Shown piece by piece: positions 33,210 through 42,324 of a DNA stretch of 64,000 bases. Origin of the DNA: Ruminococcus_C sp963590855 (GTDB lineage Bacteria > Bacillota > Clostridia > Oscillospirales > Ruminococcaceae); assembly GCA_963590855.1 (NCBI GenBank), contig CAVAQT010000015.1:3115-67114 (forward strand). The letters are read 5' to 3'. The position numbers were made by a program, and so were the translations under genes. Position 1 is the stretch's first letter, and the number at the start of each line of letters is the position of its first letter. Under the pieces are notes generated by a model. That model saw nothing but the letters and a program-made list of their open reading frames with translations, was not told where the DNA came from and made no database searches.

Positions 33210-34727
33210 ATGCAGTATCAAAACCCGATCTTGCCGGGATTTCACCCGGATCCCAGTATTTGCCGTGTGGGAAAGGACTTTTATCTGGTGACTAGTTCTT
33301 TTGAGTATTTTCCCGGACTGCCCATCTATCACAGCCGCGATCTGGTGCACTGGGAGCAGATCGGGCACTGTCTGACCCGAAATACACAGGTGAAGCTGGT
33401 GACCGGTGCGCCCAACTGTCTGAATATCTATGCGCCCACCATCCGGTATCATGATGGACGGTTTTATGTGATCGTCACCTGTGTGAACGGAGACAATCAC
33501 GGCAACTTTATCATCACCGCAGAAGATCCTGCCGGAGAATGGTCGGATCCGGTGGAACTGCCTTTTCCGGGAATCGATCCGTCACTGTTTTTCGACACAG
33601 ACGGCAAGGTGTATTATACCGGAACAGACGGCGGCGTCTATCTCAGTGAGGTGGATGTTACCACGGGAGAAGCCATCGGTGAGCGGCACTGGCTCTGGCA
33701 GGGAACTGCCAACAACCCGGAAGGACCGCATCTCTACAAGATCAATGGCATGTACTATCTGCTGCTGGCGCAGGGCGGCACAGAGCTGTGCCACATGGCA
33801 GTCATGGCACGGAGTGCATCGGTGCTCGGGCCGTATGAGCCTTGTCCCCATAACCCGGTGCTGACCAATATCGGGCAGTGTCTGCCCATCAAGGCTGCCG
33901 GACATGCTGATCTGGTAGAGGATGCAGACGGCAACTGGTGGGCGGTCTGCCTGGCGATTCGTCCGCTGGCGTATCCGTTCCGGCACAATCTGGGACGGGA
34001 GACCATGCTCGTTCCGGTACAGTGGGAGAACGGCTGGTGCACCATGGGAGAAAAGGGCGCAGTGCTGCCGGAATTTACGGTATCCCAGGCACCGGAATCC
34101 TGGAAACCGTCCGGTTATGTGCCGGGCAGTGCTGTAACAGACGATTTCTGCGGCAAGACGCTGCACCCCATGTGGAATCAGATCTACAACCCGGTGCCGG
34201 GAATGGTGCAGTGTACCGGAAACGGTCTGGAGCTTCATGGAAACGGCGTTTCGCTCTGGGAGGATGCGCCGAAGGCATGGCTGGGACGGCGGCAGGAACA
34301 CTTCTGCTGTACCGCAGAGACGGTGTTGGACTTTGTGCCGGCGCAGAAGGGCGAAGAGGCAGGCCTCACCGTGTACATGAATCCGGGGCATCACTATGAG
34401 ATCGCGCGCACCATGCGTGAGGGCGTGGACTGTGTGATCCTGCGGCGGCGCATCGGCGCACTGTGCGCTGTGGAAAAGGTCGTGCCCTGCACCGGAGAAA
34501 AGCTGACGCTGCGGCTCACCAGTGACCGCTCCTGGTATCGCTTCTCCTTTGCGGCGGCAGACGGCAGCTGGCAGGAACTGGGCGCCGGCGAGACCCAGTA
34601 TCTCACCACAGAGGCAGGCGGCTGCTTCACCGGAAACTATATTGCCCTGTATGCTTCCGGCAACGGAAGGGATATGACAGTACCGGCACGGTTTTTGCGG
34701 TTTGTGTATACACCGGGAGAAGAATAA
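33210..34727 (+). CDS. Glycoside hydrolase family 43 (beta-xylosidase/arabinofuranosidase type)
   Basis: The 505-residue protein has no signal peptide, so it works in the cytoplasm on imported oligosaccharides, probably xylo- or arabino-oligosaccharides. The five-bladed propeller begins NPILPGFHPDPSICRVGKDFY (catalytic Asp in HPDPS). It continues with GIDPSLFFDTDG and NPEGPHLYKINGMYYLLLAQGGT (general-acid Glu). The last 190 residues form the beta-sandwich typical of bifunctional GH43 enzymes. GGAGG precedes ATG 33210 by eight bases; the ATG at 33195 lacks this. Substrate is inferred. Confidence 0.88.
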   Translation: MQYQNPILPGFHPDPSICRVGKDFYLVTSSFEYFPGLPIYHSRDLVHWEQIGHCLTRNTQVKLVTGAPNCLNIYAPTIRYHDGRFYVIVTCVNGDNHGNFIITAEDPAGEWSDPVELPFPGIDPSLFFDTDGKVYYTGTDGGVYLSEVDVTTGEAIGERHWLWQGTANNPEGPHLYKINGMYYLLLAQGGTELCHMAVMARSASVLGPYEPCPHNPVLTNIGQCLPIKAAGHADLVEDADGNWWAVCLAIRPLAYPFRHNLGRETMLVPVQWENGWCTMGEKGAVLPEFTVSQAPESWKPSGYVPGSAVTDDFCGKTLHPMWNQIYNPVPGMVQCTGNGLELHGNGVSLWEDAPKAWLGRRQEHFCCTAETVLDFVPAQKGEEAGLTVYMNPGHHYEIARTMREGVDCVILRRRIGALCAVEKVVPCTGEKLTLRLTSDRSWYRFSFAAADGSWQELGAGETQYLTTEAGGCFTGNYIALYASGNGRDMTVPARFLRFVYTPGEE

Positions 34728-34734
34728 GCGCGGC

Positions 34735-35113
34735 TCTGACTGAGGAGTTTCTGCGAATCCCCCTGCCCTCCGGGCATCTCTTACCGAGCCGTCCCCTTTG
34801 TCACTTCGTGACATTTCTCCACACTGTGGGGAATCACCCTTTTCAAGGGGGACATCTGAACCGAGTAAGGCTCCCCTGAAAGGGCACCCGTAGGGCGTGC
34901 CTTGTGCTGAGCTGGCAGTGCGCAGCACTGACTGAGGGGTCTCCGCTTATCCCTCTGCCCTTTGGGCATCTCTTACCGAGCCGTCCCCTTTGTCACTTCG
35001 TGACATTTCCCCACACTGTGGGGAATCACCTCTAGGAGAGGAGGCTTTCTTTTGGCTCCTCTACAGAGGAGCTGGCAAGCCGTAGGCTTGACTGAGGAGT
35101 CTCCGCGAATCCC
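34735..35113. repeat. Tandem intergenic repeat array made of short hairpins
   Basis: Two diverged copies of a unit of about 180 bases lie head to tail. Both contain GGGCATCTCTTACCGAGCC, then GTCACTTCGTGAC, then CCACACTGTGG (copy 1 near 34774-34842, copy 2 near 34965-35030). Other modules, such as CTCCTCT/AGGAGAGGAG, GAGCTGGCA and CTGACTGAGGGGT, repeat as well. Most modules are small perfect palindromes. A related array lies in the opposite orientation at 54676-54883, also directly past a stop codon. No gene is seen here. Confidence 0.7.
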
Positions 35114-35170
35114 CCTTTTCGCAGAATATTGATACGCTTTTCACAAATCATTGATATTTAGGTTTCACAG

Positions 35171-35210
35171 GAATGGTACCAGTCTTTTATGACGGCACCA
35201 TTCTTTTTTT
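35171..35210 (+). terminator. Intrinsic terminator
   Basis: GAATGGT pairs with ACCATTC, followed by TTTTTTT, between the repeat array and the ABC operon promoter. Confidence 0.7.
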
Positions 35211-35270
35211 ATGCATTCCGCTGAATCCTGCGGTTTTCGGAAAAAACGGGAAGAAATTGCGAAAATCCTC

Positions 35271-35331
35271 TTGACAATGCCGAATGGGTATGCTATACTA
35301 AAGCCAAGCTGTTGTACGGAGCATACAACAG
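35271..35331 (+). promoter_or_regulatory. Promoter of the ABC exporter operon with a palindromic operator
   Basis: TTGACA 35271-35276 and TATACT 35294-35299, 17-base spacer. At 35309-35331, over the start of the transcript, lies the perfect dyad CTGTTGTA-N7-TACAACAG, placed to act as a repressor site or as a leader hairpin. Confidence 0.7.
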
Positions 35332-35404
35332 TTGAAACAGTTACCAAGATCGTGCAATTTGGCATTGTCCGGTGCACGGGTCATGTGATAAAGGAGGAAG
35401 GAAT

Positions 35405-36820
35405 ATGGGAAAATCCAAAAAGATCATCATCGGCTCAGTTGCCGGTGTTACGGCAGCGGCGGTCTGCGTCAGCGGCGTGCTGGTGTGGCGGCATCACAGC
35501 AAGGGCAGCGACACGGACGGTGTGGCGTATGTGATGCCGATCAGAGATGTGAACTCTGCGGCGGTCACGGTCTCGGACATGCAGTTCTCCGGCGTAGTTG
35601 AACCCCAGGAGACCAAGGAGATCAAGCTGGATACCTCAAAGACCGTTTCGGACATCGCGGTGCAGGAGGGCGACCATGTGAACGCAGGTGATCCGCTTTT
35701 CACCTATGATGTGGAGTCCATGCAGCTAGAACTCCAGCAGGGCAACGTGGAGATCGAACGGATGCAGAACGAGATCGAATCCAACAAGCAGCAGATCACA
35801 CAGCTGGAGTCGGAAAAAAAGAATGCCAGTGCGGACGACAAGCTGACCTATACCACCCAGATCCAGTCGCTGCAAACGGATATCGCCAAGTCGGAATATG
35901 ACATCAAGACCAAGAAGATCGAACTGGAAAAGCTGCAAAACACCATCGACAACGCCACGGTAAAGGCGGAGATCGCCGGGACGGTGCAGTCCCTGAAAAC
36001 GGTGGAACAGCTCCAGTCAGACGGCACGGATGTGCTGATGAAGCTCATGTCGGACGGCGAATTTCGGGTAAAGTGCACCGTCAACGAGCAGAACATCCAG
36101 GCGATCTATCAGGACGAGCCTATGGTGCTGCATTCCCGCATTGACGATACTTCCTGGACGGGAAAGATCTCGGAGATCTCCACAGAGGCGGACAACAGCC
36201 AGAATAACAACTATGGCTACAGCGATGATATGACCACTTCGTCCAAGTATCCCTTTTATGTGACGCTGGATTCCAGTGACGGCCTGATGCTGGGACAGCA
36301 TCTGCTGGTCTCCGCAGACAGCGGCATGGACGACAGCATCGAAAAGAACGGCATCTGGCTGTACTCCGACTATATCCTCACAGATGAGGACGGCAAGAGC
36401 TATGTCTGGGCGGCAGACAAGAAAGACCGTCTGGAAAAGCGTGAAGTCGAAGTGGGACAGACAGACGAGAATATGGGCGACTGTGAGATCAAGAGCGGAT
36501 TGTCCGAGGACGACAAGATCGCCTTTCCGTCCGCTTCCTATGAGGAGGGCATGAAAACCACCACCAACCCCGACGAGGCAACGCCGGAGGAGGATGGCAC
36601 AGGCGATGATACAGACGATATCCCCGCAGACGGGGACGTTTCCTACAACGAGGATGATATGCCTGTTGACGAGGGTGTGATCGGCGGCGCAGAGGATGAA
36701 ACCGGCATGGACAGCGGCGATGCAGATACTGCGGACGGATTCACCGAGGACGGCGCAAACGAGGCGCTGTCGGATGAGGACGCCGATGCAGCGGAAGGCG
36801 GTGCGGCAGATGGTACTTGA
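35405..36820 (+). CDS. HlyD/MacA-like adaptor protein of an ABC exporter, with acidic tail
   Basis: The 471-residue protein has an N-terminal membrane helix (residues 5-25), a biotinyl-lipoyl-like half motif (VSDIAVQEGDHVNAGDPLFTYD), a coiled-coil hairpin (about 105-185), the second lipoyl half and beta-barrel domains (ATVKAEIAGTVQSLKTVEQLQSDG). The last 90 residues are extremely acidic (Asp/Glu-rich), an extension not usual in MacA. It should link the exporter to the envelope. First gene of a four-gene operon; its stop overlaps the ATPase start by 11 bases. Confidence 0.82.
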   Translation: MGKSKKIIIGSVAGVTAAAVCVSGVLVWRHHSKGSDTDGVAYVMPIRDVNSAAVTVSDMQFSGVVEPQETKEIKLDTSKTVSDIAVQEGDHVNAGDPLFTYDVESMQLELQQGNVEIERMQNEIESNKQQITQLESEKKNASADDKLTYTTQIQSLQTDIAKSEYDIKTKKIELEKLQNTIDNATVKAEIAGTVQSLKTVEQLQSDGTDVLMKLMSDGEFRVKCTVNEQNIQAIYQDEPMVLHSRIDDTSWTGKISEISTEADNSQNNNYGYSDDMTTSSKYPFYVTLDSSDGLMLGQHLLVSADSGMDDSIEKNGIWLYSDYILTDEDGKSYVWAADKKDRLEKREVEVGQTDENMGDCEIKSGLSEDDKIAFPSASYEEGMKTTTNPDEATPEEDGTGDDTDDIPADGDVSYNEDDMPVDEGVIGGAEDETGMDSGDADTADGFTEDGANEALSDEDADAAEGGAADGT

Positions 36821-37520
36821 TTTGCATGACATCTGCAAGTCCTATTTGCAGGGCAAAGAGCCGGTTCCGGTGCTGCATGATATTACGCTGCAAGTGGATG
36901 AGAGGGAGTATCTCGCCATTATGGGGCCTTCTGGTTCGGGAAAGTCCACGCTGATGAACATCATCGGCTTGTTGGACAAGCAGACCAGCGGCAGCTATTT
37001 CTTTGACGGACAGGACATGGCGCAGTGCAGCGACAATCAGCTCTCGGTGATCCGCAATCAGAAGATCGGCTTTGTGTTCCAGAACTTCAATCTGCTGCCG
37101 CGGCAGTCGGTGCTGGAAAACGTGGCACTGCCGCTGCTGTATGCCGGCGTGCGGAAAAAAGACCGTCTGGTGCGGGCGAAAGAAATGCTGGTGCGCGTGG
37201 GGCTGGAAGAACGCGTGAATTTTAAACCCACCCAGCTCTCCGGCGGACAGAAGCAGCGCGTCGCCATTGCACGGGCGATGGTGAGCCATCCCCGGCTGCT
37301 GCTGGCAGATGAGCCGACTGGTGCGCTGGACACCCGTTCCGGCGAACAGGTCATGGAGCTGTTCTCTCAGCTGAATGCAGAGGGCGTGACCATTGTGATG
37401 ATTACTCATGAGCTGGAGATCGCACAGCATGCCCGGCGCATTGTGACCATCCGGGACGGCAGACTGGAGCAGGGCAGCTTTGGGGAGCACCGGACAGAAC
37501 AGGAGGGCGATGCATCATGA
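36810..37520 (+). CDS. ABC transporter ATP-binding protein, MacB/LolD type
   Basis: The 236-residue ATPase has Walker A MGPSGSGKSTLMNIIG, Q-loop FVFQNFNLLPR, signature LSGGQKQRVAIARA, Walker B LLLADEPTGALD and H-loop MITHELEIAQ. This is the branch that powers MacB-type permeases exporting peptides, lipoproteins or macrolides by a mechanotransmission mechanism. The start overlaps the upstream adaptor and its end overlaps the second adaptor (ATGA), so all are coupled. Membrane partner is encoded at 39314. Confidence 0.93.
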   Translation: MVLDLHDICKSYLQGKEPVPVLHDITLQVDEREYLAIMGPSGSGKSTLMNIIGLLDKQTSGSYFFDGQDMAQCSDNQLSVIRNQKIGFVFQNFNLLPRQSVLENVALPLLYAGVRKKDRLVRAKEMLVRVGLEERVNFKPTQLSGGQKQRVAIARAMVSHPRLLLADEPTGALDTRSGEQVMELFSQLNAEGVTIVMITHELEIAQHARRIVTIRDGRLEQGSFGEHRTEQEGDAS

Positions 37521-39298
37521 CAAAGGGAAAGAAAATCGCCGCAGTCGTCATCTGTGCGGCAGTCGCAGCCGGCGGCGGCACAGGCGGCACGGTGCTCTAT
37601 CGGACACAGCAGGCAAAGAAAAACCGGGTGGATGTGATGCCCGTCAGCAGCCTGATGCAGTATTACTGGGGAGACGATCTCTCTATGGACGGTCAGGTGG
37701 TCTCCGGCGATGTGCAGAGCGTGACCCTCTCCAGCGACCAGCTTGTGGACAAGGTTCTGGTGAAAGAGGGCGACCATGTGACCAAAGGCACACCGCTGCT
37801 GGACTATGACATGACTGCCGTGGGACTGGAGGCGGCGCAGAAGGAGACGGCTCTCGCGGTGGCACAGGACAATGTGCGCCAGGCAAAGAAGGAGTTGGAA
37901 CGGCTGAAAAAGCTGAAGCCCTCTGAGGAAGCTCCGGCAGAGCCGGTATATCCCGACGACCCGGACGAACCCGATGAGCCGGATACGCCCGACAGCCCGG
38001 ACACCCCGGCGAATACGCTGGGGACGGTCACGGCGCTGAGCCAGGCGGCAGCCGGCACGGGCACCGCAGAGGATCCCTTCCAGTTCGCCTGCACCGGCAG
38101 CACAGTAGTCAAGCAGGCGGTTCTGGATCAGCTGAAAAGCGCGAAGCAGTACGCCGTTTTTGTGGTATACGGCGACAGCGGCGAAGTGCTTTACGGCTGG
38201 CTGGTGCAGGGCGGCAGTCTGACCGATACGGGAGACTGGACACTGGGGCAGCATATCCGGGTGACAGAGGACGGCGGTGTACAGATCACCGGCGGCGGTG
38301 TTTGGTATGGCACGCTCCAGGTGGGCGGTACATTTGCCTATGACCCGGCAAACAACAACGACACGCCGACAGAACCGGGAACGACTGTGCCGGGAACTTC
38401 GGATACTGTGACAACTGCGCCGGATTCCACGACGGATACTTCGGAGACCACGGCTTCTGGGGAGGCTGCACCCACTGCGGCAATGCAGCAGGAAAGCTTT
38501 ACCATTCGCCCAATGGCGGCAGTGCAGCCCATGGCAGCGGCATCTTCGGACAGCGACAACTATGTCTACACCCGGGCACAGCTGAAACAGAAGATAGCAG
38601 AACAGCAGATCGCCATCCAGTCCGCAGAGATCGATCAGAAAAAGGCACAGATCGAGTATGACGCTGCAAAGGAAAAGCAGGAAAACGGTCAGGAGGTGGC
38701 GAAGATCGACGGCACAGTCACCAAGGTGGCGGCGTCGGTGGAGTCGCTGGAGACCAATGAGCCGTATCTGGTGGTACAGGGCAGCGGCGGCATCATGGTG
38801 CAGGGCACAGTCAGCGAGATGAATCTGGACAAGCTGACCGTGGGCGCACAGATCACCGTAAATTCCTGGGATACGGGAAACGTCTATACCGCAGAAGTGA
38901 CAGAGATCGACAAGACTCCTACGGCATATACCACCCAGAACGGCAGCGAGAATCCCAACAACAGCGCGTATCCGTTCCGGGCTGCGGTGGAGGACTGTGA
39001 CGATCTGTCTGTGGGCAGCTATGTGAGCCTGAGCTTTACGGATACAGAAGAGAGCAGCACGTTCTATCTGTCCATGAGCTATGTGCGGCAGGAGAACGGA
39101 CAGTATTATGTCATGCGGGAATCGAAAGACAAGAAGCTGGAGCGGCAGAACATCCGGACGGGAAAGATCATCTACGGCGGCAGCGCCATCGAGATCCTCT
39201 CCGGCATCAGCCAGGAGGACTATATCTGCTTCCCCTATGGAAAATATGCCGCAGACGGCGCACTGGTCAACGAGACCGACGGCCCGTCGTACAATTAA
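37517..39298 (+). CDS. Second, larger HlyD-like adaptor with an inserted domain
   Basis: The 593-residue protein has an N-terminal membrane helix (about 7-26), a first lipoyl half (VDKVLVKEGDHVTKGTPLLDYD) and the first coiled-coil arm (to about 135). Between the two arms sits an insertion of about 225 residues: a Pro/Asp/Glu-rich stretch, a compact domain (GTAEDPFQFACTGSTVVKQ to GTLQVGGTFAYDP) and a Thr-rich linker. The second arm and lipoyl/barrel domains follow (IDGTVTKVAASVESLETNEPY). Such an insert in the hairpin is not a standard adaptor feature. It may sense or bind substrate outside the cell. Confidence 0.78.
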   Translation: MTKGKKIAAVVICAAVAAGGGTGGTVLYRTQQAKKNRVDVMPVSSLMQYYWGDDLSMDGQVVSGDVQSVTLSSDQLVDKVLVKEGDHVTKGTPLLDYDMTAVGLEAAQKETALAVAQDNVRQAKKELERLKKLKPSEEAPAEPVYPDDPDEPDEPDTPDSPDTPANTLGTVTALSQAAAGTGTAEDPFQFACTGSTVVKQAVLDQLKSAKQYAVFVVYGDSGEVLYGWLVQGGSLTDTGDWTLGQHIRVTEDGGVQITGGGVWYGTLQVGGTFAYDPANNNDTPTEPGTTVPGTSDTVTTAPDSTTDTSETTASGEAAPTAAMQQESFTIRPMAAVQPMAAASSDSDNYVYTRAQLKQKIAEQQIAIQSAEIDQKKAQIEYDAAKEKQENGQEVAKIDGTVTKVAASVESLETNEPYLVVQGSGGIMVQGTVSEMNLDKLTVGAQITVNSWDTGNVYTAEVTEIDKTPTAYTTQNGSENPNNSAYPFRAAVEDCDDLSVGSYVSLSFTDTEESSTFYLSMSYVRQENGQYYVMRESKDKKLERQNIRTGKIIYGGSAIEILSGISQEDYICFPYGKYAADGALVNETDGPSYN

Positions 39299-39313
39299 GA
39301 GGAGGGACAGAAC

Positions 39314-40585
39314 ATGCTGGAAAATATACGCTTATCCCTACAGGGCATTTTGTCCCATAAAGTGCGGTCGATCCTCACCATGCTGGGCATTATCATCGGC
39401 ATTGCGGCGATCATCGCCATCGTTTCGACCATCAAGGGCACAAACGAACAGATCAAGAACAACCTGATCGGTTCGGGAAACAATACCGTCAGCGTACAGC
39501 TGTACCAGGGCGAGAGTCCCTATGACTTTTCCTATCAGTCTGCACCGGACGGTGTGCCGGTACTCTCCAAAGAGGTGCAGGACGAGATCGCAGCAGTGGA
39601 TCATGTGGCTTCGGCTTCGTTTTTCCGGACGCGCTCGTACTGCGACAACGTGTACTATCAGAACACCCAGTTCAGCGGCGCGATGTTCGGCATCGATGCC
39701 AGCTATTTTGACACCGCAGGCTATGCGGTGCAGGAGGGCAGAGGTTTTCTCGCCAAAGAGTATACCGACAACGCCAAGGCGGTGATCCTGGACAGCACGG
39801 CGGTGAAGAGCCTGTATTCCTCCGAAGATCCCATTGGCACGGTGATCGACATCAACGGCGAGCCGTTTACGGTGGTGGGTGTTGTGACAGAGATCAACAA
39901 CTTTGAGCCGGTCATCAATTCCGAAGAGGACTACTGGACTTATATGGGCAGCTCCGGCGGCAAGATGTTTATCCCCAACCAGTCCTGGGCGATCCCGTAT
40001 CAGTACGACGAACCGCTGAACTGTCTGGCGAAGGCAGAGGACACAGACAGCATGCCGGCGGTGGGAAAGAAGGTGGCAGAGCTGATGAATGCCACCATTC
40101 AGACCTCCGGCAGCAGCGGCGAGAGCGACGGCGCACAGGTGAAGTATGACAGTCAGGATCTGCTGAAACAGGCAAAGAACCTGCAAAAGCTCAGTTCCTC
40201 CACCAACACCATGCTGATCTGGATCGCCAGCATCTCCCTGCTGGTGGGGGGCATCGGCGTCATGAACATCATGCTGGTATCCGTTACAGAGCGCACCCGT
40301 GAGATCGGTCTGAAAAAGGCCATCGGCGCGAAAAAGGGCAGCATTCTGGCGCAGTTCCTGACAGAAGCGTCTGTGCTGACCAGCATCGGCGGCATCATCG
40401 GCGTGGGCATTGGCATCGGTCTGGCGCAGCTGATCTCCAAGATCGCGTCTGTTCCGGTCGCCATCAGCTCGCTCTCTATTGTGGTATCTGTGGTGTTCTC
40501 CATGGTGGTGGGCATTGTCTTTGGACTTATCCCGTCCATCAAGGCATCCAACCTGAACCCCATCGATGCCCTGCGGTATGAGTGA
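39314..40585 (+). CDS. MacB-type ABC transporter permease
   Basis: The 423-residue protein has one helix near the N-terminus (residues 18-40, ILTMLGIIIGIAAIIAIV), a long extracytoplasmic domain (about 45-300), and three C-terminal helices ending in LIPSIKASNLNPIDALRYE. This is the FtsX/MacB topology. The motif IGLKKAIGAKKGSILAQFLTEA is the usual cytoplasmic coupling segment. With the ATPase and two adaptors it forms a complete exporter. AGGAGG precedes the start. A terminator follows at 40641. Confidence 0.92.
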   Translation: MLENIRLSLQGILSHKVRSILTMLGIIIGIAAIIAIVSTIKGTNEQIKNNLIGSGNNTVSVQLYQGESPYDFSYQSAPDGVPVLSKEVQDEIAAVDHVASASFFRTRSYCDNVYYQNTQFSGAMFGIDASYFDTAGYAVQEGRGFLAKEYTDNAKAVILDSTAVKSLYSSEDPIGTVIDINGEPFTVVGVVTEINNFEPVINSEEDYWTYMGSSGGKMFIPNQSWAIPYQYDEPLNCLAKAEDTDSMPAVGKKVAELMNATIQTSGSSGESDGAQVKYDSQDLLKQAKNLQKLSSSTNTMLIWIASISLLVGGIGVMNIMLVSVTERTREIGLKKAIGAKKGSILAQFLTEASVLTSIGGIIGVGIGIGLAQLISKIASVPVAISSLSIVVSVVFSMVVGIVFGLIPSIKASNLNPIDALRYE

Positions 40586-40640
40586 TACCGCGGCTGCCAC
40601 GCATTCAACAAACTTTTCACTTGTTCTACGAAAAAGTAAA

Positions 40641-40683
40641 AACCGCATTGCCGACCGGAAATACACCGGAACGCAATGCGGTT
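40641..40683. terminator. Bidirectional terminator between the ABC operon and pdxT
   Basis: AACCGCATTGC pairs with GCAATGCGGTT, flanked by A- and T-runs, between convergent genes. Confidence 0.8.
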
Positions 40684-40701
40684 TTTGTTTGCGGTTCTTA
40701 A

Positions 40702-41274
40702 TTACGAATTTGCCGTTTCGATCATATGCAGGAAATAGGCATGGACACGGGTGTCATCGGTCAGTTCCGGATGGAACGCTGTGACCAGCTGGCTGCCCTC
40801 TCTGGCTGCCACGATCTTGCCGTCTACCTCTGCCAGGATCTCAGTGTCTCCTGAGACCTCTGTGATATACGGCGCGCGGATGAATACCATGGGAACTTCG
40901 CCCACGCCCTTCATCTCTGCGGTGGTGGAAAAGCTGCCCAACTGTCTGCCATAGGCGTTGCGCCGTGCTGCGATATCCATCGTGCCCAGCTGCACCTTTC
41001 CGCCCTCTGCCTCTTTTGCCAGCAGGATCAGACCGGCGCATGTGCCGAATACCGGCAGGCCGTTTTCGATGCGGCTGCGGACTTCGTCATAGCAGTCCAG
41101 CTCCTTCAGCAATTTTCCCATGACGGTGCTCTCGCCGCCGGGAATGATGAGCCCGTCCATGGGCTGCGCCAGATCACGCTTCTGCCGGATCTCAAAACTG
41201 TCTGCACCCAGCTTCTGCAAAATGGCACTGTGTTCTGCGAATGCACCTTGCAGTGCAAGAATCCCGATGCGCAT
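40702..41274 (-). CDS. pdxT: Pyridoxal 5'-phosphate synthase glutaminase subunit
   Basis: PdxT releases ammonia from glutamine for PdxS. The 190-residue class I amidotransferase shows PGGESTVMGKLL, the nucleophile in FGTCAGLILLAKE (Cys about 79), and the His/Glu pair in TAFHPELTDD (about 170). Length normal. The start codon shares one base with the pdxS stop (TAATG), so the two are translationally coupled. Confidence 0.96.
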   Translation of the reverse strand: MRIGILALQGAFAEHSAILQKLGADSFEIRQKRDLAQPMDGLIIPGGESTVMGKLLKELDCYDEVRSRIENGLPVFGTCAGLILLAKEAEGGKVQLGTMDIAARRNAYGRQLGSFSTTAEMKGVGEVPMVFIRAPYITEVSGDTEILAEVDGKIVAAREGSQLVTAFHPELTDDTRVHAYFLHMIETANS

Positions 41275-42146
41275 TACTTGCCGCGCTCCGCCATGAGCAG
41301 GGAGATCTCCTGTTCATTGATGCCGACCATCGCTTCGCCCAGGTCGGTGGACAGCTCTGCCAGCATCTTGGCATCCTGGAAGTTGGTGACAGCCTTTACG
41401 ATGGCTGCTGCGCGCTTTGCCGGGTCGCCGGACTTAAAGATACCAGAACCAACGAATACGCCCTCTGCGCCCAGCTGCATCATCAGTGCCGCGTCTGCCG
41501 GAGTGGCTACGCCGCCTGCTGCAAAGTTAACTACCGGCAGCTTGCCGTTGTCGTGTACATACTGTACCAGATCATAGGGAACGCGCAGCTCCTTGGCAGC
41601 GTCGAACAGCTCGTCCTCTGCCATGGACTGGAGACGGCGGATTTCCGCCTGCATCATGCGCATGTGGCGGACAGCCTGTACTACGTCGCCTGTGCCCGGC
41701 TCGCCCTTGGTGCGGATCATGGATGCGCCCTCGTTGATGCGGCGCAGTGCCTCGCCCAGATCCTTTGCACCGCAGACAAAGGGTACATCGAACCGGGTCT
41801 TGTCGATATGATACTTGTCATCTGCCGGAGACAGCACTTCGCTCTCGTCGATATAGTCGATCTCGATGGCTTGCAGAATCTGTGCCTCTGCGAAGTGGCC
41901 GATGCGGCACTTTGCCATAACCGGGATGCTGACAGCCTCCTGGATGCCGCGGATCATTTTCGGGTCGCTCATACGGGATACGCCGCCGGCTGCGCGGATG
42001 TCTGCCGGGATGCGCTCCAGTGCCATAACGGCACAGGCGCCGGCTGCTTCGGCGATCTTTGCCTGTTCCGGTGTAGTAACGTCCATAATGACGCCGCCCT
42101 TGAGCATCTGCGCCAGGTTTTTGTTCAGTTCATAACGATTTTCCAT
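41274..42146 (-). CDS. pdxS: Pyridoxal 5'-phosphate synthase lyase subunit
   Basis: PdxS makes PLP from ribose 5-phosphate, glyceraldehyde 3-phosphate and ammonia. The 290-residue barrel contains MLKGGVIMDVTTPEQAKIAE, VMALERIPADIR, the catalytic Lys in VMAKCRIGHFAEAQ and a second Lys region in RTKGEPGTGDVVQAVRHMR; GSGIFKSGDPAKRA closes the phosphate site. The start has GGAGGG upstream. It is the first gene of the pdxST operon. Confidence 0.97.
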   Translation of the reverse strand: MENRYELNKNLAQMLKGGVIMDVTTPEQAKIAEAAGACAVMALERIPADIRAAGGVSRMSDPKMIRGIQEAVSIPVMAKCRIGHFAEAQILQAIEIDYIDESEVLSPADDKYHIDKTRFDVPFVCGAKDLGEALRRINEGASMIRTKGEPGTGDVVQAVRHMRMMQAEIRRLQSMAEDELFDAAKELRVPYDLVQYVHDNGKLPVVNFAAGGVATPADAALMMQLGAEGVFVGSGIFKSGDPAKRAAAIVKAVTNFQDAKMLAELSTDLGEAMVGINEQEISLLMAERGK

Positions 42147-42204
42147 GGGGAATCCCTCCAGATATGATGATTTGCCCCGGCATTTTCCCGAAGCATCTGT
42201 TTCT

Positions 42205-42233
42205 AGGATACCACAGTTTTGGTATTGTCACAA
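42205..42233 (-). promoter_or_regulatory. Putative pdxST promoter with dyad in the spacer
   Basis: On the minus strand TTGTGA (42228-42233) and TATCCT (42205-42210) are 17 bases apart. The spacer end carries ATACC-N8-GGTAT (42208-42225), a possible operator. Confidence 0.5.
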
Positions 42234-42281
42234 TTGCCAGTTTTGCGTTTTTTTTGCATACCAGTTTAGAATATACAAAAA

Positions 42282-42318
42282 CACCGCCGCAGATGCCGGA
42301 CGGCGCTTTGCAGCGGTG
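42282..42318 (-). terminator. Terminator after the M15-like gene
   Basis: CACCGC and GCGGTG arms close to the stop at 42325, with TTTTTG following on the minus strand. Confidence 0.6.
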
Positions 42319-42324
42319 CAGTTT

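Noticed and set aside
34735..35113. CRISPR array
   Set aside because: Repeats are long, diverged, head-to-tail modules without unique spacers of uniform length, and no cas gene is present. I saw no CRISPR anywhere in the window.
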